A stretch of 64,000 nucleotides of DNA from Membranipora membranacea (taxonomy: Eukaryota > Bryozoa > Gymnolaemata > Cheilostomatida > Membraniporidae), in assembly GCA_914767715.1 (NCBI GenBank), contig OU612065.1, positions 31,186,001 to 31,250,000 on the forward strand, read 5' to 3'. Shown piece by piece: positions 1-11,717 of this stretch. Below the pieces are notes generated by a model. It saw only the letters and a program-made list of their open reading frames with translations, was not told the DNA's origin and did no database searches. How positions within the stretch are numbered: the first letter of the stretch is position 1; every line of letters starts with the position of its first letter. A program made the translations under genes and the position numbers.

Positions 1-364
1 TGCTCCGCATAAACATAAATCCGTGATGCTATTGCTGAACTACATGTTAATCGTTTGCTTAATACGCATGTAGAAAGTAATGTATAATATATTGGATATG
101 ATGTTCTGTAGAAATAAAATCGGCAGCAGACCTTTTCAACTGACTTGGTTGCTGCCGGGCTTGAAAGTGGCCCCAGGTTGACCTGATAACAGTTATTTTT
201 AGTCCTGTGCGGTTTTGTGAACTAGAGACCACACAAAGGATAGCGATAGCAAAAAACAAGGTATTACCACAAAGGGTCAAAGGACAGTAAAACAGGATGT
301 AACTGTGTAAATGCTTGCAATAAAAAACTATGGCATGAATCAGATCACTAATACTGATACAATC
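1..364. other. Left flank, no gene recognised
   Basis: I see no convincing coding region here. A small hairpin lies near 120-160, where CGGCAGCA is matched by an inverted TTGCTGCCG. Similarity to the BEL/Pao pol copy begins abruptly at about 365, so this stretch is host DNA or a different repeat that borders the truncated element. Confidence 0.5.
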
Positions 365-2144
365 ATGTATATCTGAATATATTCCACCACAGCAGAAATG
401 TGAGGTGGGATTACTCGTAGGTCGTGATTGTTTTGATGCTATGGCTCCTGTAGGAGATGTTATTCCTGCCCCTCCGGGTGGTGCTTGTGCCATGAAAACC
501 AAGCTCGGATGGTGCGTTGTTGGCCCTGACAGCAGACAAGCCAGCAACACATCAGATGAGATTGGTTAAAGTCATAACATTTATACTCTCGAAGATGCTC
601 TGAACTCTGTGAGTAATATTCAGACGCCAAAACTAGCGATATCATGTAAAACTGAGGTATCAGACATCACTCCATATGAACTCATGAACATGATTGATGG
701 TTGTGAATTTGTCGATCATGCCGACAGTCAATCAATTTCACAGGATGATCTGAAATTTCTCAAAATTCTAGATGATGGTATTCACCAAGACAGCTCAGGT
801 TACTATGTCATGCCTTTACCCTTTAAACATGGTGAGACAACTCTCAAATCTAGTAAACAACCGGTCTTGAAGCAGTTTTATGGTCTTTTATCACAGTTCA
901 AAAGGCGAAATGCAGAATTCAGACAGAAATATACTGAGTTCGTAGAAGGTATAATATCTAGGGGTGAGGCTGAACTAGTGCCAAAATCAGAACTCGAAAG
1001 CCGGGAGGGTTGGTTTTCACCTCATCACGGTGTTTATCATAAAAAGACCGGAAAAATCAGAGTCGTATTTGACTGTGGTGCGCAGGCTAATGGTGTCAAT
1101 CTGAATGATGAGTTATTACAAGGCCCTGACCTAAAAAATTCTCTGCTGGGAGTGTTATTGAGATTTCGGCAAAAACCAGTAGCTTTATCTTGTAACATCA
1201 AGAAGATGTATCATCACTTCAGGGTAGTAAATGAGCACCGTGATTATCTTCGGTTCTTTTGGCTTGATGATCAGGGTAATCCAGCTGTATTTAGAATGTG
1301 GGTCCATATTTTTGGCGCTAGATCGTCTCCCAACTGTGCTAAATATGGTCTTAATAGGCTAGCAATAGACTATGGTGAAAATTACCTACTAGCTCAGGAG
1401 TTTATTCGGCGTAATTTCTATGTTGACGATGGTTTATGTAGTGTAAATACCAGTGATGAAGCCATCGAACTTCTGAAACTCTATGATGAAATGTCTCAAG
1501 AAATATCATTCAGTAAATATCTACAGGAACACCAATGCGAGTTTATTTTCAATACCCCTCACGCGAGTCATATGGGCGGGTGTTGGGAAAGGATGATTAG
1601 GACAATACGCTCTGTGTTCAATGGTTTGACAACACATATGCATAACTTCAGTAGTACATCACTGCGTACCCTACTATATGAATGTATGACAATCATTAAA
1701 AGTCGCCCTCTGACGGTTGTCAGCTCAGATTGTAAACCTTTATCACCGAATGATTTACTTCATATGATGTCCTCTGTTATTTTACCTATGCCTGGTAATT
1801 TTGATGATGGCGGCGTCTATGTCAGAAAGAGATGGCGTGCAGTACAGCTGCTAGCCAACAAATTCTGGAATAGATAGCGTAAGGAATATGTGCAAAATCT
1901 TCAGCAGAGACAGAAATGGGTACAATCCAGAAGAAATCTCGCAATCAATGACATCGTTATTCTCAGTGATAACTGTGGTCGACGTTTTTGGAAACTAGGA
2001 AGAATAACCGAAGTTTTACCTAGTGTAGATAATCTAGTCAGATCTGTCAAAGTTCTGTGTTATGATGTAATCAATAACAATCACTCAACATTCACTCGCC
2101 CAGTTAACAAACTGGTGTGCCTAGTCGAATCTGAACCTCTGTAA
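365..2144 (+). pseudogene. BEL/Pao pol remnant (RT joined to integrase C-terminus)
   Basis: One open frame runs from about 609 to 1877 and continues in frame after a TAG to 2144. It contains the Pao RT core with an intact YVDD box (about 1418-1430). The RT motif A residue, normally Asp, is read as Asn in LSCNIKKMY (about 1186-1212). Just after the YVDD region the frame jumps straight to the integrase C-terminal part (HASHMGGCWERMIR, about 1560-1600). The RNase H, the H2C2 zinc finger and most of the integrase core are missing. The TAG at 1875-1877 stands where the second copy has a Trp codon. These breaks show a dead gene. Confidence 0.85.
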
Positions 2145-2562
2145 TAGGGATACAATGTAAATACTAGACTTTTATCAGGACTCATGGAGGAGCAACTCCA
2201 AATTGTTGCTTTTTCATCCCACCTCATGGTGTTTATTTTTCACTCGTTAAGCTTTGCTCTGCTCTAAATCATTATTGTATTGCATTGCATTTATTATCAT
2301 TTCACACAGCGATAGGCACTTCTCATTTGTATTTATTCTCGATAGTGCCAGTCGCTGCCTCAATAACTTGCCGTTTGTTAATTAATTTGTTTGCTCGATC
2401 AAACCTCTCGCATGTCAGTTTTTGCATTTATGATTGGGGTCGCTAAATGTTTGGAATGGAATGAGAAATATCCTAGGCTTCTTTTTCTCTGTCTGATCAG
2501 TTCTTCCTTGCGATCTTCAGTCATGGTTTATGGGAGAAATCACAAGGTGATTTGGCCGGGAG

Positions 2563-3158
2563 TGTGGCTGCTTCACGGCGGTTTAGATCCTTTGCCATTC
2601 ACTGGGAGTTGTGCCTAATTGGCCAAGGCAGCATAGCTTTGTGCGGTACCAGGCTATTGTGTTTTGTGTCCAATTATCTGCACTGATGGATTAATTTGGC
2701 GAGCAAATTCCTCAAGCCTTTAGTTGCCCTGTGAGCCTTGGTGTTTGAGGTTTTCCTCACAGGCTCAGTAAACTTGAGTTGCGTATAAACTTAAACTATG
2801 TTTATCTATTTTTCTGGGCAAAGGTAATATTTGGGGATTTACTAAAGGAGAAAAAAGGTATGTTATAAATTAAATTCTGTTTTCTGTAGGTTAAAATAAT
2901 TCGACTCCAAGTTCACTTGACTTGATATCTCTTTTATTTCTCGGTACATTCAAAATTAATTTACACGAGATTTGAGAGATTACTTATGGTATCACAGAAT
3001 CACAGGTTTTATTCTAATCCCCGAAGGTTCCGTGAAGCTGGAATAGAAAATGGTGCAATTAATGTGGTGCATAAAAATGTGCCTTGTTCAATAAAAATGC
3101 CGTCAATAATTAACTATTCAATTTAACGCAAACTATAAGGAACAATATACTCAAAGAT
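2563..3158 (+). repeat. BEL/Pao LTR with inverted 3' part
   Basis: The first part (2563 to about 2960) matches the LTR starts at 13219 and 19393. The next 200 bases (about 2955-3158) match the LTR 3' part only as reverse complement, joined at an AT-rich ATTAAT motif. The same junction is present at about 20028 in opposite orientation. The inverted part stops within the LTR at 3158, where the OATP duplicate begins. Confidence 0.8.
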
Positions 3159-4453
3159 CATATTGGTATGAAGAGGTAGTATAGAATGTTACAGTTCAAG
3201 TCACAGATACCACCTTTCACCACACTAGAATGATTTGATTGGTCGCCTGATAATGTCTCAGTTAGACAGCTGCATTTCTGGTATTCCTACAAAATAAAAC
3301 CAAAGTAGGAGTTTTTGTTAATCAGTTTTCATCCCATTGAGGCCAGTATTTTCAAGGCACAAGCTAGGTTCTCCCTCTAAATCTAGATAATCAGTCCTTG
3401 TTTGTTATGGTTCAGCAGGTGGGTTGTAACCTGCTAGTAACAGTGCGCTGGGGCCAAACCTTCCAAGCCTTGTTTCTAAAATTTATTTGCATCGCAAATG
3501 AAGTAGTACTTTCGCACAACATTTATATATAAAGTATGTCCCCATGACTTGCACTAATGGTATGATATATACCCCAGTTCTCAAGATCAAAATAGCACCG
3601 GCTGATTCGGGAGCAGACGAAGTATGAGTGGCTGCAGACATAGCAGACGCTAGTAAATATTTGCGGTGAGGTATTTGGAATGACAGACATTGTTGTTGTT
3701 ACTGACCTTGACACCATCTTCTTTTTGCACAGCTGGTAGCCTGCAGCCAGCGTGACAAGGTGTGAAGTACTGAATACCCTCACCACAGACAGGATCATAC
3801 AATCTAGTGCTGCACCCACAACCAGTATTGCACTCTGACGTTAGATTTGGCGATGACCCTTCTGGAAATGTGGATCTAAGACAGACAGAACGATAATCAT
3901 GTCATACAAAATATTTCAAAAGTACTGCCTTTAAATCTTTACTTAACAACCTTTGTGAAGAAAGAAAATCAAAAAGAATATATCAACTGGCCAAGTTTAG
4001 AGCAGTCCCATAGTATAGGAATAAATTTTCCACAAATTTTATTCTAGATTATCGAATCCAAATAACATCTAAAAAGACATACCCAGGGTAAGCTGTTAGT
4101 ACACCTGCCATCTGGGTCTCGGGACAGCGTGCCAGGTATACAGGGCAGAGGGCAAAGGCTATCACTGTGCTTATCAGAGTAAACTTAACCAATCCCCTCA
4201 CAGTGAGGTCTAGTCTCTTACAGATGTATCCGCCTAGTAGCTGACCGGCAACTGCAGCAGGCACTGCTATAGCACCTGAAACATGCCATTACAGCTTAAA
4301 TATCGCTTCAGATCTATGCATAACTGAGAAACGCCACCAGCACAACGTTAGAAGCTGTAGCTTCCATCATTAGATAGATATTTTTGTTGTCAGTCAGGTT
4401 TCAACCAATTGGCAAATATGTGTTTCATATGTGAATAGACATTCATTAAAAGT
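3159..4453 (-). pseudogene. Partial OATP duplicate: exons 9, 10 and broken exon 11
   Basis: This block is a near-identical direct copy of 23922-25242, part of OATP gene 1. It carries exon 9 (4083-4275), exon 10 (3707-3875, Kazal-like, Cys-rich) and the start of exon 11 (from 3286) with the intervening introns and splice sites. Exon 11 is cut at 3159, so the membrane segment that follows in gene 1 is lost and an in-frame TGA arises at the join with the LTR. No exons 1-8 or 12-13 are found nearby. Few substitutions (for example Val to Ala in exon 9) point to a recent event. The other copy has a short extra insertion near 24700. Not expected to give a working transporter. Confidence 0.85.
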
Positions 4454-4649
4454 CTGGCTGTCTCTCTGTTATGATTGATTGTTTTGTGCAAAGGCAGGCA
4501 GCCTGCCCAGATGCACCTTTCAAAGCGGCAATTGGATATTTCTTTAGGAAAGCCTTATTTTTTGGGAATTAAAGAAATGCTAGATAGTTTCCCATTGGTC
4601 AAATTATCCGCTGTATTACACCTTTCCTCAAAAAATATCATAAAGCGTA

Positions 4650-5110
4650 TCACAGGTAGCCTTGTCACGTGGCCACTGGTTTTTTTTTTTTGGATTTTTG
4701 GTAGGCCTTGTATTTCTCGGTATGGTATCGGTAGTTGATTGTAGTAATTATGTGAAAACATGGGTAAGTTGAAGAAATTTAAAACACCCATGAGTATGAC
4801 CATGACCTTGACCTTGGTCATAGTCATACTCATGGGTGTTTTAAATGTTTTTTAACTTAACCATTTTTTAACATTATTACTACAATATCTAGGGCAATCA
4901 ACTTATTTATATTTATTTTGAATATGATAAATGACAAAGTTAATTTATTTGCCTATGGAACAGAGAAAAATTCAAAGCTCAAAGCGGTGAAGATTAAAGC
5001 CAAAACAGCAGAAGACAACTACCAATACCATACCGAGAAATACAAGGCCACCTAAAAAACAAAAAAGCAAAAACCAGTGGCCACGTGACAAGGCTATATC
5101 ACAGGATATT
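4650..5110. repeat. Foldback (MITE-like) element with nested hairpin
   Basis: Outer arms at about 4650-4740 and 5018-5108 are inverted copies; both contain the motif CCTTGTCACGTGGCCACTGG or its complement, and CTCGGTATGGTAT or its complement. Inside lies a second palindrome centred near 4813 (about 4735-4892). Its core, 4780-4844, pairs AAAACACCCATGAGTATGAC with its complement almost perfectly. No open frame is inside. This fits a non-autonomous foldback or MITE; the target-site duplication is not clear to me. Confidence 0.7.
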
Positions 5111-7032
5111 GAATATATCTGAAGACTGCCTACCAGTCAAACTGATATGGGACCATTTGCCTTGTATTTTTTGGACGATGTTCTCAGGCTACCGCTATAT
5201 TTTTTTCTCTACTAATTTATAATCAATTTTAGAAATTTACATTTGGAAAAAAAATTGACAGTGAACAGGTTCCCATCTCAGTCAGTCAGTCTTAATGGTC
5301 AGCTCAGTAAGCAGCGCCTTCATCACTGAACCGTGGGATCTTTGTGGAAAATAGCCAAAACTCAGAGCGAAGGCATATCAAATTAATCGGTGTTGGAGTA
5401 GGGTACCTGCCCTCTAATATGAAAGTGACAGAGGTCTTGGGATGTTAATCCAGCTGCAAACTGCTGACTACTGGGCTCAGTTGATACCCCAGGGGTGAAC
5501 TGACATACCTGCAAATTTAGAGAAGCATGACGCTAAATATGACGGCCTCGTCCCTAAGCACCTTTATTTCTAAGTCTTTGGACCGAGACAGTTTTGATAC
5601 GCCGAAATCTCAATATAGTGCTAGCTACAAAAGAAAGAAAGATTGGTCATCAATTTGATATTTGATATTCTGGTTCAATGCTAATTCACTGAAGCTCTTC
5701 CTAATGTCTTTTTGCTCTGAAATGGGTCAGCCAGTTGTCCCTCGGCCACAGTCAGTGGTAAAGTGTTAATATATATGAGTTATCTTGTCTTAAGTCAAGA
5801 GCGGCAAACTCCTGCAAAACACAAGTTACTTATCATTAAACTCTCCTTTCAAAACCTAATTTTTCGAATTGAAATTATATTTCAACTTCTATGTAACCAC
5901 TGCTCGTCAATAACAAGTCACCAACTTGATATGTGAACCTTTGTTGAACACCGATGATGGTTTAATTGGATAAACTGTTGAGTGGAGTACATATAGTCAT
6001 GAGGCTATTGATTGATTTGTGGTGCATTGTACTCTCCAGTTCAGTGGTCCCTTGGCTCTTAGTTCTAGCTGTCTCTCTTAAGGTTATGATACCAAAGATG
6101 GTTTTTCCTCTAGTGCGCAATGCCACAGGATCCAGAAAATGCCCCTAATGGGTGCTTCAGAGGCTTCTTGTAAACATTATGCAGTTGAAAGTCTGATATC
6201 AATCATAGCGCAACTTCAAGACATGAGGTCATGCTGAAACCAATATTTTCAGAATCAGTGTTCGATTAGCTTTCCAAAGATATATAAATTGTCCAAATCG
6301 GTTAACGCTGGTATCATAACCTTATGTCTCTCTCTGTCTTGTCTAGTCTCCCTTGTGGTCCTTGCGCATCTCCTGTGCGCAGCCTGCAACTCTCCCTTCC
6401 TCTCTACTGCAGGTAGTCCCTATATATAGCTCCTTAACCTTGGTCCCTATATTTCGGACTACACTACAGTGGGTGCCTCCGAACACATATTTCTCTAGAT
6501 CATTCACAACTACTGAACTAGAATACGTAGTGTTTATAGATTCAATCAGGTATATTGAGTGAAAACAGTTTTGTTTTTGTATACCCACGCTGTTTGATTT
6601 TAAAAACACAGCAATACAGGAGGTTCAAATTTTCATGACTTTGTGTAATAGATAAATATCAGTCTATAAGCTTGCTTGGATTAAATATGGATATTCATCC
6701 TCATAATACAGAACTATTTGTACATGTTATATACTTTTATTGGCAACCAAAGTCATCTCATTCGAAATGTTTTGCACTCAGTGCCAGAAAAAATGTTTTT
6801 TGAAAACAAAAAAAGAGAAACAGAAAGGAAATGATATCATCAATGATGTTGGTCAAGTCGATAATATATGGTTGAAAAGTAAAGTTTTGAATGAACGGAA
6901 CTTCTCTTTAGATCTCAAATGTAACGTTAAAGAATTGTATGTAGCAGAAACTTTGTATCTTAGATTGTCTGTATGATATAAAAGTAAATGTTTATCACGA
7001 AAATTGAACTTGGTAGTGTTTTTAAATCCTCT
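5111..7032. other. Intergenic, no gene recognised
   Basis: I see no family-like protein and no exon pattern. The longer open frames here are short, lack motifs and some start at non-ATG codons. A CT-rich stretch with a TATATATA motif lies near 6330-6430, but nothing downstream looks like a gene. Confidence 0.4.
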
Positions 7033-7500
7033 TTATATAAACGGAGGTGTTAAAAAATTGTTTATCTTATGCGCAAAAAAGTGAAGTGAAATAACAAACA
7101 AGCTTAGGAAGAGGTAGGAGTTGTAATGATTGTGTAATGGATTCGGTTGGAATGAGATAATATGGGATGTAATGCACATTTGCGATAATGCGTAAACCCC
7201 GTTTTTGCAACAAAAATAATCTATTGAGGGCATTATTGCAGGACAAGTTGCCAATGATATGGATACCATATATAAGGTGACAATAGATAAACTGGAAGTA
7301 AAATGTGCGGGCACTTGCTATATCCAAGAAGTATCTCAAATTTTGAAGTAGGTAAACATTCCGTTGTACCTTTTTATATACATACTCTAGATGATCCTGC
7401 CATGAAAGCGAGTCATTCAACACAAAACCCAGAAGCCTTGTAGTTCTCTGTCTGTTTAGTTTTTCATGCCCTATGTACAGTTCCAGGTCATAAAGCAGAT
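7033..7500 (-). mobile_element. LINE fragment, reverse transcriptase 3' end
   Basis: On minus, the frame running from about 7490 to 7067 reads in the style of the C-terminal connection after a non-LTR RT: TTRLLGFVLNDSLSWQDHLE, then a YVYKK motif, a YGIHIIG motif and LQKRGLRII. These match the usual LLG...LSW..H...K, YG and QK..RII pattern of jockey/CR1-type elements. The catalytic part of the RT is absent, so this is a truncated, inactive copy. Assignment to a clade is not possible from this piece. Confidence 0.75.
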
Positions 7501-8569
7501 CTGTAAACTATAAAGCGGATGTGGTGTAAACTATACACTATCTGCTGATGCCTGATTCCATATCTGGCCACATCGAGGCTCCTGGCTCACTTATGACCTT
7601 CAGCCTCAAACAAGCCTCGATTGATTGTTATTGTAAGATTTTTTAAAACAAAGCCATGTAATAGTTTCGTTCACAAGCTTTGGAACTGGGCAAGCTGCCA
7701 GCTATTGCACTCAAACAATCAAACATAACAGAGACAAAACCACCTTCTGAGAAATTCAAGGAACTCAAGAATTCACTTTAGAGAGCATTTTTTGTCATAT
7801 ACAATACATTGCTGGGTTTTATTAAAGTTTGACTCTAGAGCCATGGTTTCTATTCTCTCTTTAATATAAACCTTCAGCAAGGTCTGGTTTTGGCTGCTTT
7901 TATGCTATGATTACAATCTAAGATTCCTCCTTAGATGGTGTAACACATAATATACACTGAAATCTTATCACAACCCCAATTGGCAATCTTTGAAAGCCAA
8001 AGCATACCCAAGACCCGCACTCAATAGATGGAGAGATGGTTGCTAACTTGATTGTTATATGTGTGAATTTTTATAATTTTTGCTGTTTAGGCCTGTGTGC
8101 TTGCTACCAATAGGCTTTACCTCTTATGCTTCTAATATGAAGATGATAAGATCATGCCAAGGTCATGACAGAAGCCCCTTGATTAATTTCAAATACGGAT
8201 GCGCAAAGCTTTCAATTGAGATGGAGTTTATTCAGTTGAATGATTAAAATATATTATCATACTGTATACAAAATTGATAAGATTAACCAAAATTGTATAT
8301 TGGAGGCTGTCAGCTTGTCCAGAGAGTTTGAAACAGTTAAGCTGGTGGTTTAACAGGCACATCATCTAAAATTAAAATTGAGAAACGAAGATAAGTCTTA
8401 GAAGTAAGTAATTAAATAAAAGCTTAATAAATGATTTAAATTTAGGATCCGTTTTTTAACCATTTAAAAAAAATCAAAACCAAGGATTATCTGACAAAGA
8501 AACAGCGGACCACACATGGCATTATGTTCCATTGTAGACCGACTAGATATGATAATACAATAATACTTA
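7501..8569. other. Intergenic, no gene recognised
   Basis: AT-rich sequence downstream of the ShKT-like gene. I find no coding pattern. The 3' untranslated region of the gene at 8570-9114 presumably lies at the right end. Confidence 0.4.
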
Positions 8570-9114
8570 CTAGCACTTAGATTTTGGCATGCAGACTCGA
8601 GGTTTACAGCTCTGGCAGCAGTGTGTGTTTTTCTTGCCGTACGTCTGAGTGTTGCAGTCCTCATCGCGCGCACATTGCTCACCTCCGTGGGTATCATAAG
8701 TGTTGCAGTTATTTCTACTGGCGGCTGGGAAACAAGAATATACTTTGAAGCATTGTTATATTGGTATTACTTGTCTAGTCAGTAGATGGACAACACAAGA
8801 GGAAGTTCTTTTAAATTAACTTGCCTTATAATTGAACTTTGTATGTTCTGTGAGCGTTTACAACTTGAGAACTTGAAGGTTAATCACTTATTGTGGGTCT
8901 TTTACTTTAGAAATGATCTTAGGGTTTGACATGAATCCCACATTTGAGACAACAAAATGTTCGAAACATTCTTTCTTGTTACACAGAAAAATTTAAGAAC
9001 TAATTGATTATTAAAAGTGAGTATTTAAAATTTCAAGGAGTAACTTATGTTAGACTTACCAACAGCAGCTACCAACACAAGGCATGCAAATATGAGTGTG
9101 ATGAATCGAGCCAT
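8570..9114 (-). CDS. Secreted Cys-rich peptide, ShKT-like, 69 aa
   Basis: Two exons, 9114-9060 and 8724-8570, join in phase 1 through a GT/AG intron and end at TAG 8572-8570; the total is 70 codons with the stop. Residues 1-18 form a hydrophobic signal peptide (MARFITLIFACLVLVAAV). The mature part has eight cysteines (25, 36, 42, 54, 55, 58, 63, 69). Spacing C-x10-C-x5-C-x11-C-x3-C, followed by further cysteines, resembles the ShKT fold with one extra cysteine pair. The start is supported by the signal peptide, by a TATA box about 80 bases upstream and by the same start in the dead paralog at 11718. Such peptides occur as toxins, defence peptides or enzyme add-on domains; its role here is unknown. 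No enzyme domain is attached. Confidence 0.8.
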
Positions 9115-9194
9115 GGTGAAGAAGTTTGAGTCTCTCTTGGTTCTGTAAACTTAGGTAGAAGAATGAATTTATGACCTTAATTGAAAAGTAGGGA

Positions 9195-9203
9195 ATTTAT
9201 ATA
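9195..9203 (-). promoter_or_regulatory. Probable TATA box of the ShKT-like peptide gene
   Basis: On minus the sequence reads TATATAAAT, about 81 bases before the ATG at 9114. This would put the transcription start near 9165-9175 and give a 5' leader of about 50-60 bases. The paralogous pseudogene keeps part of the leader (TTCACCATGG context) but I see no equal TATA box at the same distance. Confidence 0.5.
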
Positions 9204-11383
9204 CTGTGGCAAACAGGATCCTTGGATTGTGTACACTGATAATGGTTAGATTAAGCTTACGTAGACAAAGTGTCGATGAGTTTCAAATATAGCATCAGAT
9301 CATTATGTGTCATAAACGCTTAGGCTAGTTACATCCTTTTCTAATTGTATACCAGGATTTAAAGCAGTCATATGTAATCATAATAGATAATTGATTTAGA
9401 ATGTCCCTTTAAAAGATACAGTCTATAGATAAGAAAATTGACAGCTCAGATGCAATTGGTAGTCTCTTCATATTAGAATTATACATAAAAAAATAATCAT
9501 TTATGCTTTGATATCGAATAAAATATTGGCAGCTCTACAAATGGAAGAGATAGATTAGTGAGTTAGTGGCATTTTTGCCGACAAGCTTAATGGCATTCAT
9601 CGTCATCAAGAATTTTGAATTAAACAAGGAAAAGAAAATTATGTTAAAAAGCGGCAAATAATGAATGAATAGTGCCTAAAGTCTATAAATGTCTCTATTA
9701 TTCCAGCAAATAATAATAACTGCTTGTATTATTAGCGACTTGGAACACAATTTATACACAGTATTATGACCGGAAAAACTTTTTCTTTTATCGAGTGTAA
9801 AATTGTAAATTACTGAAAATTAAAAAACCAAAGTTTTTGTTTACAAAATGAAACTGAAAATTCCTTACTTATTATTATTATGAACTATATAACTAGGGTC
9901 ACAGTGGCTGTGATAGTTTGTGAAGTAGGAATTAAAGGATGTAGGAGTAACAGGTACCAGAAGTTAGACCCAGTTTAACTCTTCCTACATTGGTTTAACA
10001 TCAACCGATGAGTTGTTACCATAAACCTATAAATACTTATATATATACATATTAATACTTACATTTATATGTACATGGTTGTTACTCTGACAAGACTGCA
10101 TATATAAAGATGAGTATGAATATGAAGATAATGTGTGAATGGATGATAAATGCACAATTGAAAGATAGCTAGGTGAGGTAATACTTTTGACAATGCATCA
10201 ATGTTTATTTGCTCTTACACTATAAGCCTCTGTCTTACCTGTTAACAGTAGATTCTAACTTCTGGTTTTATGTGAGAAGTGTAGGTAACTCAGTTGAGCT
10301 AAAATTGAATCAATAGTAAGACAATTGGAGATCAAGGAGTAAAAGACAGACCTCCTATTTTTTTTTTACTTTGTTCGTGATTATTGTGATTTGTCAATCA
10401 AGGATTTTTTTTTCAATGCGATAAAAGAGACATGTCCGACAACGTCAGTTTACCTACACTGGCCATATTTTGATGGAGAGGCTATTCCAAGCTTTTGCAG
10501 TTCGGTATTTCATGATTTTGACATTACTACACTTATTGCTGTGTGTATCACGCACTGGCTCTGTGAGCTGTGCAGGTATTATGTTTTGATGGAGATATTT
10601 TTTTCTTTAGCACTACACTGCACGCTTGATCTCAAGATCGTCTACAAATATTTAGATTGAAGTTTCTTGCAGGCGCTCGTTGTAGCTATCAAGCTCAGGG
10701 TAGATTATTTTGAGCGCGAACCACTGTAGGCCTTCAAGCTATTGCCTTCACTTATTTGATGCGAAATTGAACCAGGCTAGTGCTGCATATTGTACTGCTT
10801 GGAGAGTGGTTGATCTGCAGACATGAGGAAGGCTTTACATTCTACATTTACTCCACGTAGCTTGAATGTGGTGACATTTCAGATGATGTTTGGAGCATCT
10901 AGTCGTTTCTGAGGCTTCTGAGGTTTTTGATGCTGGATTTGGTTTTGTTTTTGTTGTGGGCGAGATGGTTTTTGATACTTCAGCTAGACGATGACCTTGA
11001 GGAAAGCCTACATCTACAGCTTTAGATGATGATCTAGCACAACTGAAGCTACAAGGTCTGATAAAAAACTGTTGTTGGTAGCGTCATCTATCACTCCGAG
11101 TGCTTCCTATTTTCAAGGTTGCATGGGTGATTGTTTATTAAAAATAATTCAAGGGTATATTTTCTGTCATTGAATATCTGAATCATTTAATTTTGTTATT
11201 TATAGACTTTTTCATTTGATGATACTTCATCTGCCATTTGATCATACTTCACTGCCATCTGCCATCATCATTATCTAATTGTCATGAACTGTGACACTAT
11301 AATGATATTATGAACTTTATATGCTATTCAAGTCCGGTTTCAGGGCAAATGCGCGTATGCGTATGGTGTAAGGTTTATCATAT
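9204..11383. other. Intergenic, no intact gene
   Basis: Mostly AT-rich. The part at about 10640-11100 is richer in G+C and, on minus, shows stretches of codon-like sequence with Ser/Thr/Lys-rich reading interrupted by stops. It may be a decayed repeat protein, but I recognise no family. An 89-codon open frame at 10391-10660 has no motif I know. Confidence 0.35.
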
Positions 11384-11384
11384 C

Positions 11385-11516
11385 TATTTAGAGCACCCTT
11401 GTACAAGGGTGATTTGTGAAGAGCTCACCTCAATTAGCAGCACGGGTAGTGACTGGGATTTGAACCTGTAACTCTCAGATTGAGAAACTCGAATCCTAAC
11501 CACTACGCCACTCTGC
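11385..11516 (-). mobile_element. tRNA-derived SINE
   Basis: On minus, the head at 11516-11440 has a pol III A box (TGGCGTAGTGGTTA) and a B box (GGTTCAAATCC) at tRNA-like spacing. A tRNA-unrelated body follows that ends in a perfect short palindrome, CACCCTTGTACAAGGGTG. It lacks the usual conserved tRNA fold end, so it is a SINE and not a working tRNA gene. Target-site duplications were not found by eye. Confidence 0.7.
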
Positions 11517-11577
11517 CACCCTGCCACCAATCCACCCTGCCACCCTGCCACCCTGCCACCCTGCCACCCCTCCACCA
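11510..11577. repeat. 8-bp tandem repeat (CTGCCACC)n
   Basis: About eight copies of an 8-bp unit, CTGCCACC on plus, with two variant units (AATCCACC and CCTCCACC). It directly borders the 5' head of the tRNA-derived SINE. The Gly/Trp/Gln-rich open frame on minus is only the translation of this repeat. Confidence 0.85.
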
Positions 11578-11717
11578 TGAAGGATATGTACACCTTTTTC
11601 CATCTATCAAATTATAATAATTGTTGTTATATTTAGATCTAATTGACATGTAGCCTAAGTTTAAAGAAATCCATTCATTTATCTGAGTAAACAGACAAAG
11701 ACATCACCTACTTCACC

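Larger units (their letters stand above)
365..3158 (+). mobile_element. BEL/Pao LTR retrotransposon copy, 5'-truncated
   Basis: This copy matches the longer element at 17190-19800 almost base for base, from about 365 through its LTR. It lacks the 5' LTR, gag and most of the protease. It holds a reverse transcriptase part (365-1500), an integrase C-terminal part (1510-2144), a non-coding stretch and an LTR that starts with TGTGGCTGC at 2563. The LTR is normal only up to about 2960. The rest is the inverted LTR 3' part, which breaks at 3158 against duplicated OATP exons. The copy is defective and cannot move by itself. The family assignment rests on the protease-RT-integrase order and Pao-like motifs; no database search was run. 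Confidence 0.85.

Noticed and set aside
10391-10660. 89-codon open frame on plus
   Set aside because: No motif, odd composition and no exon context.
11384-11593. Gly/Trp/Gln-rich minus frame
   Set aside because: Translation of the 8-bp satellite and the SINE.
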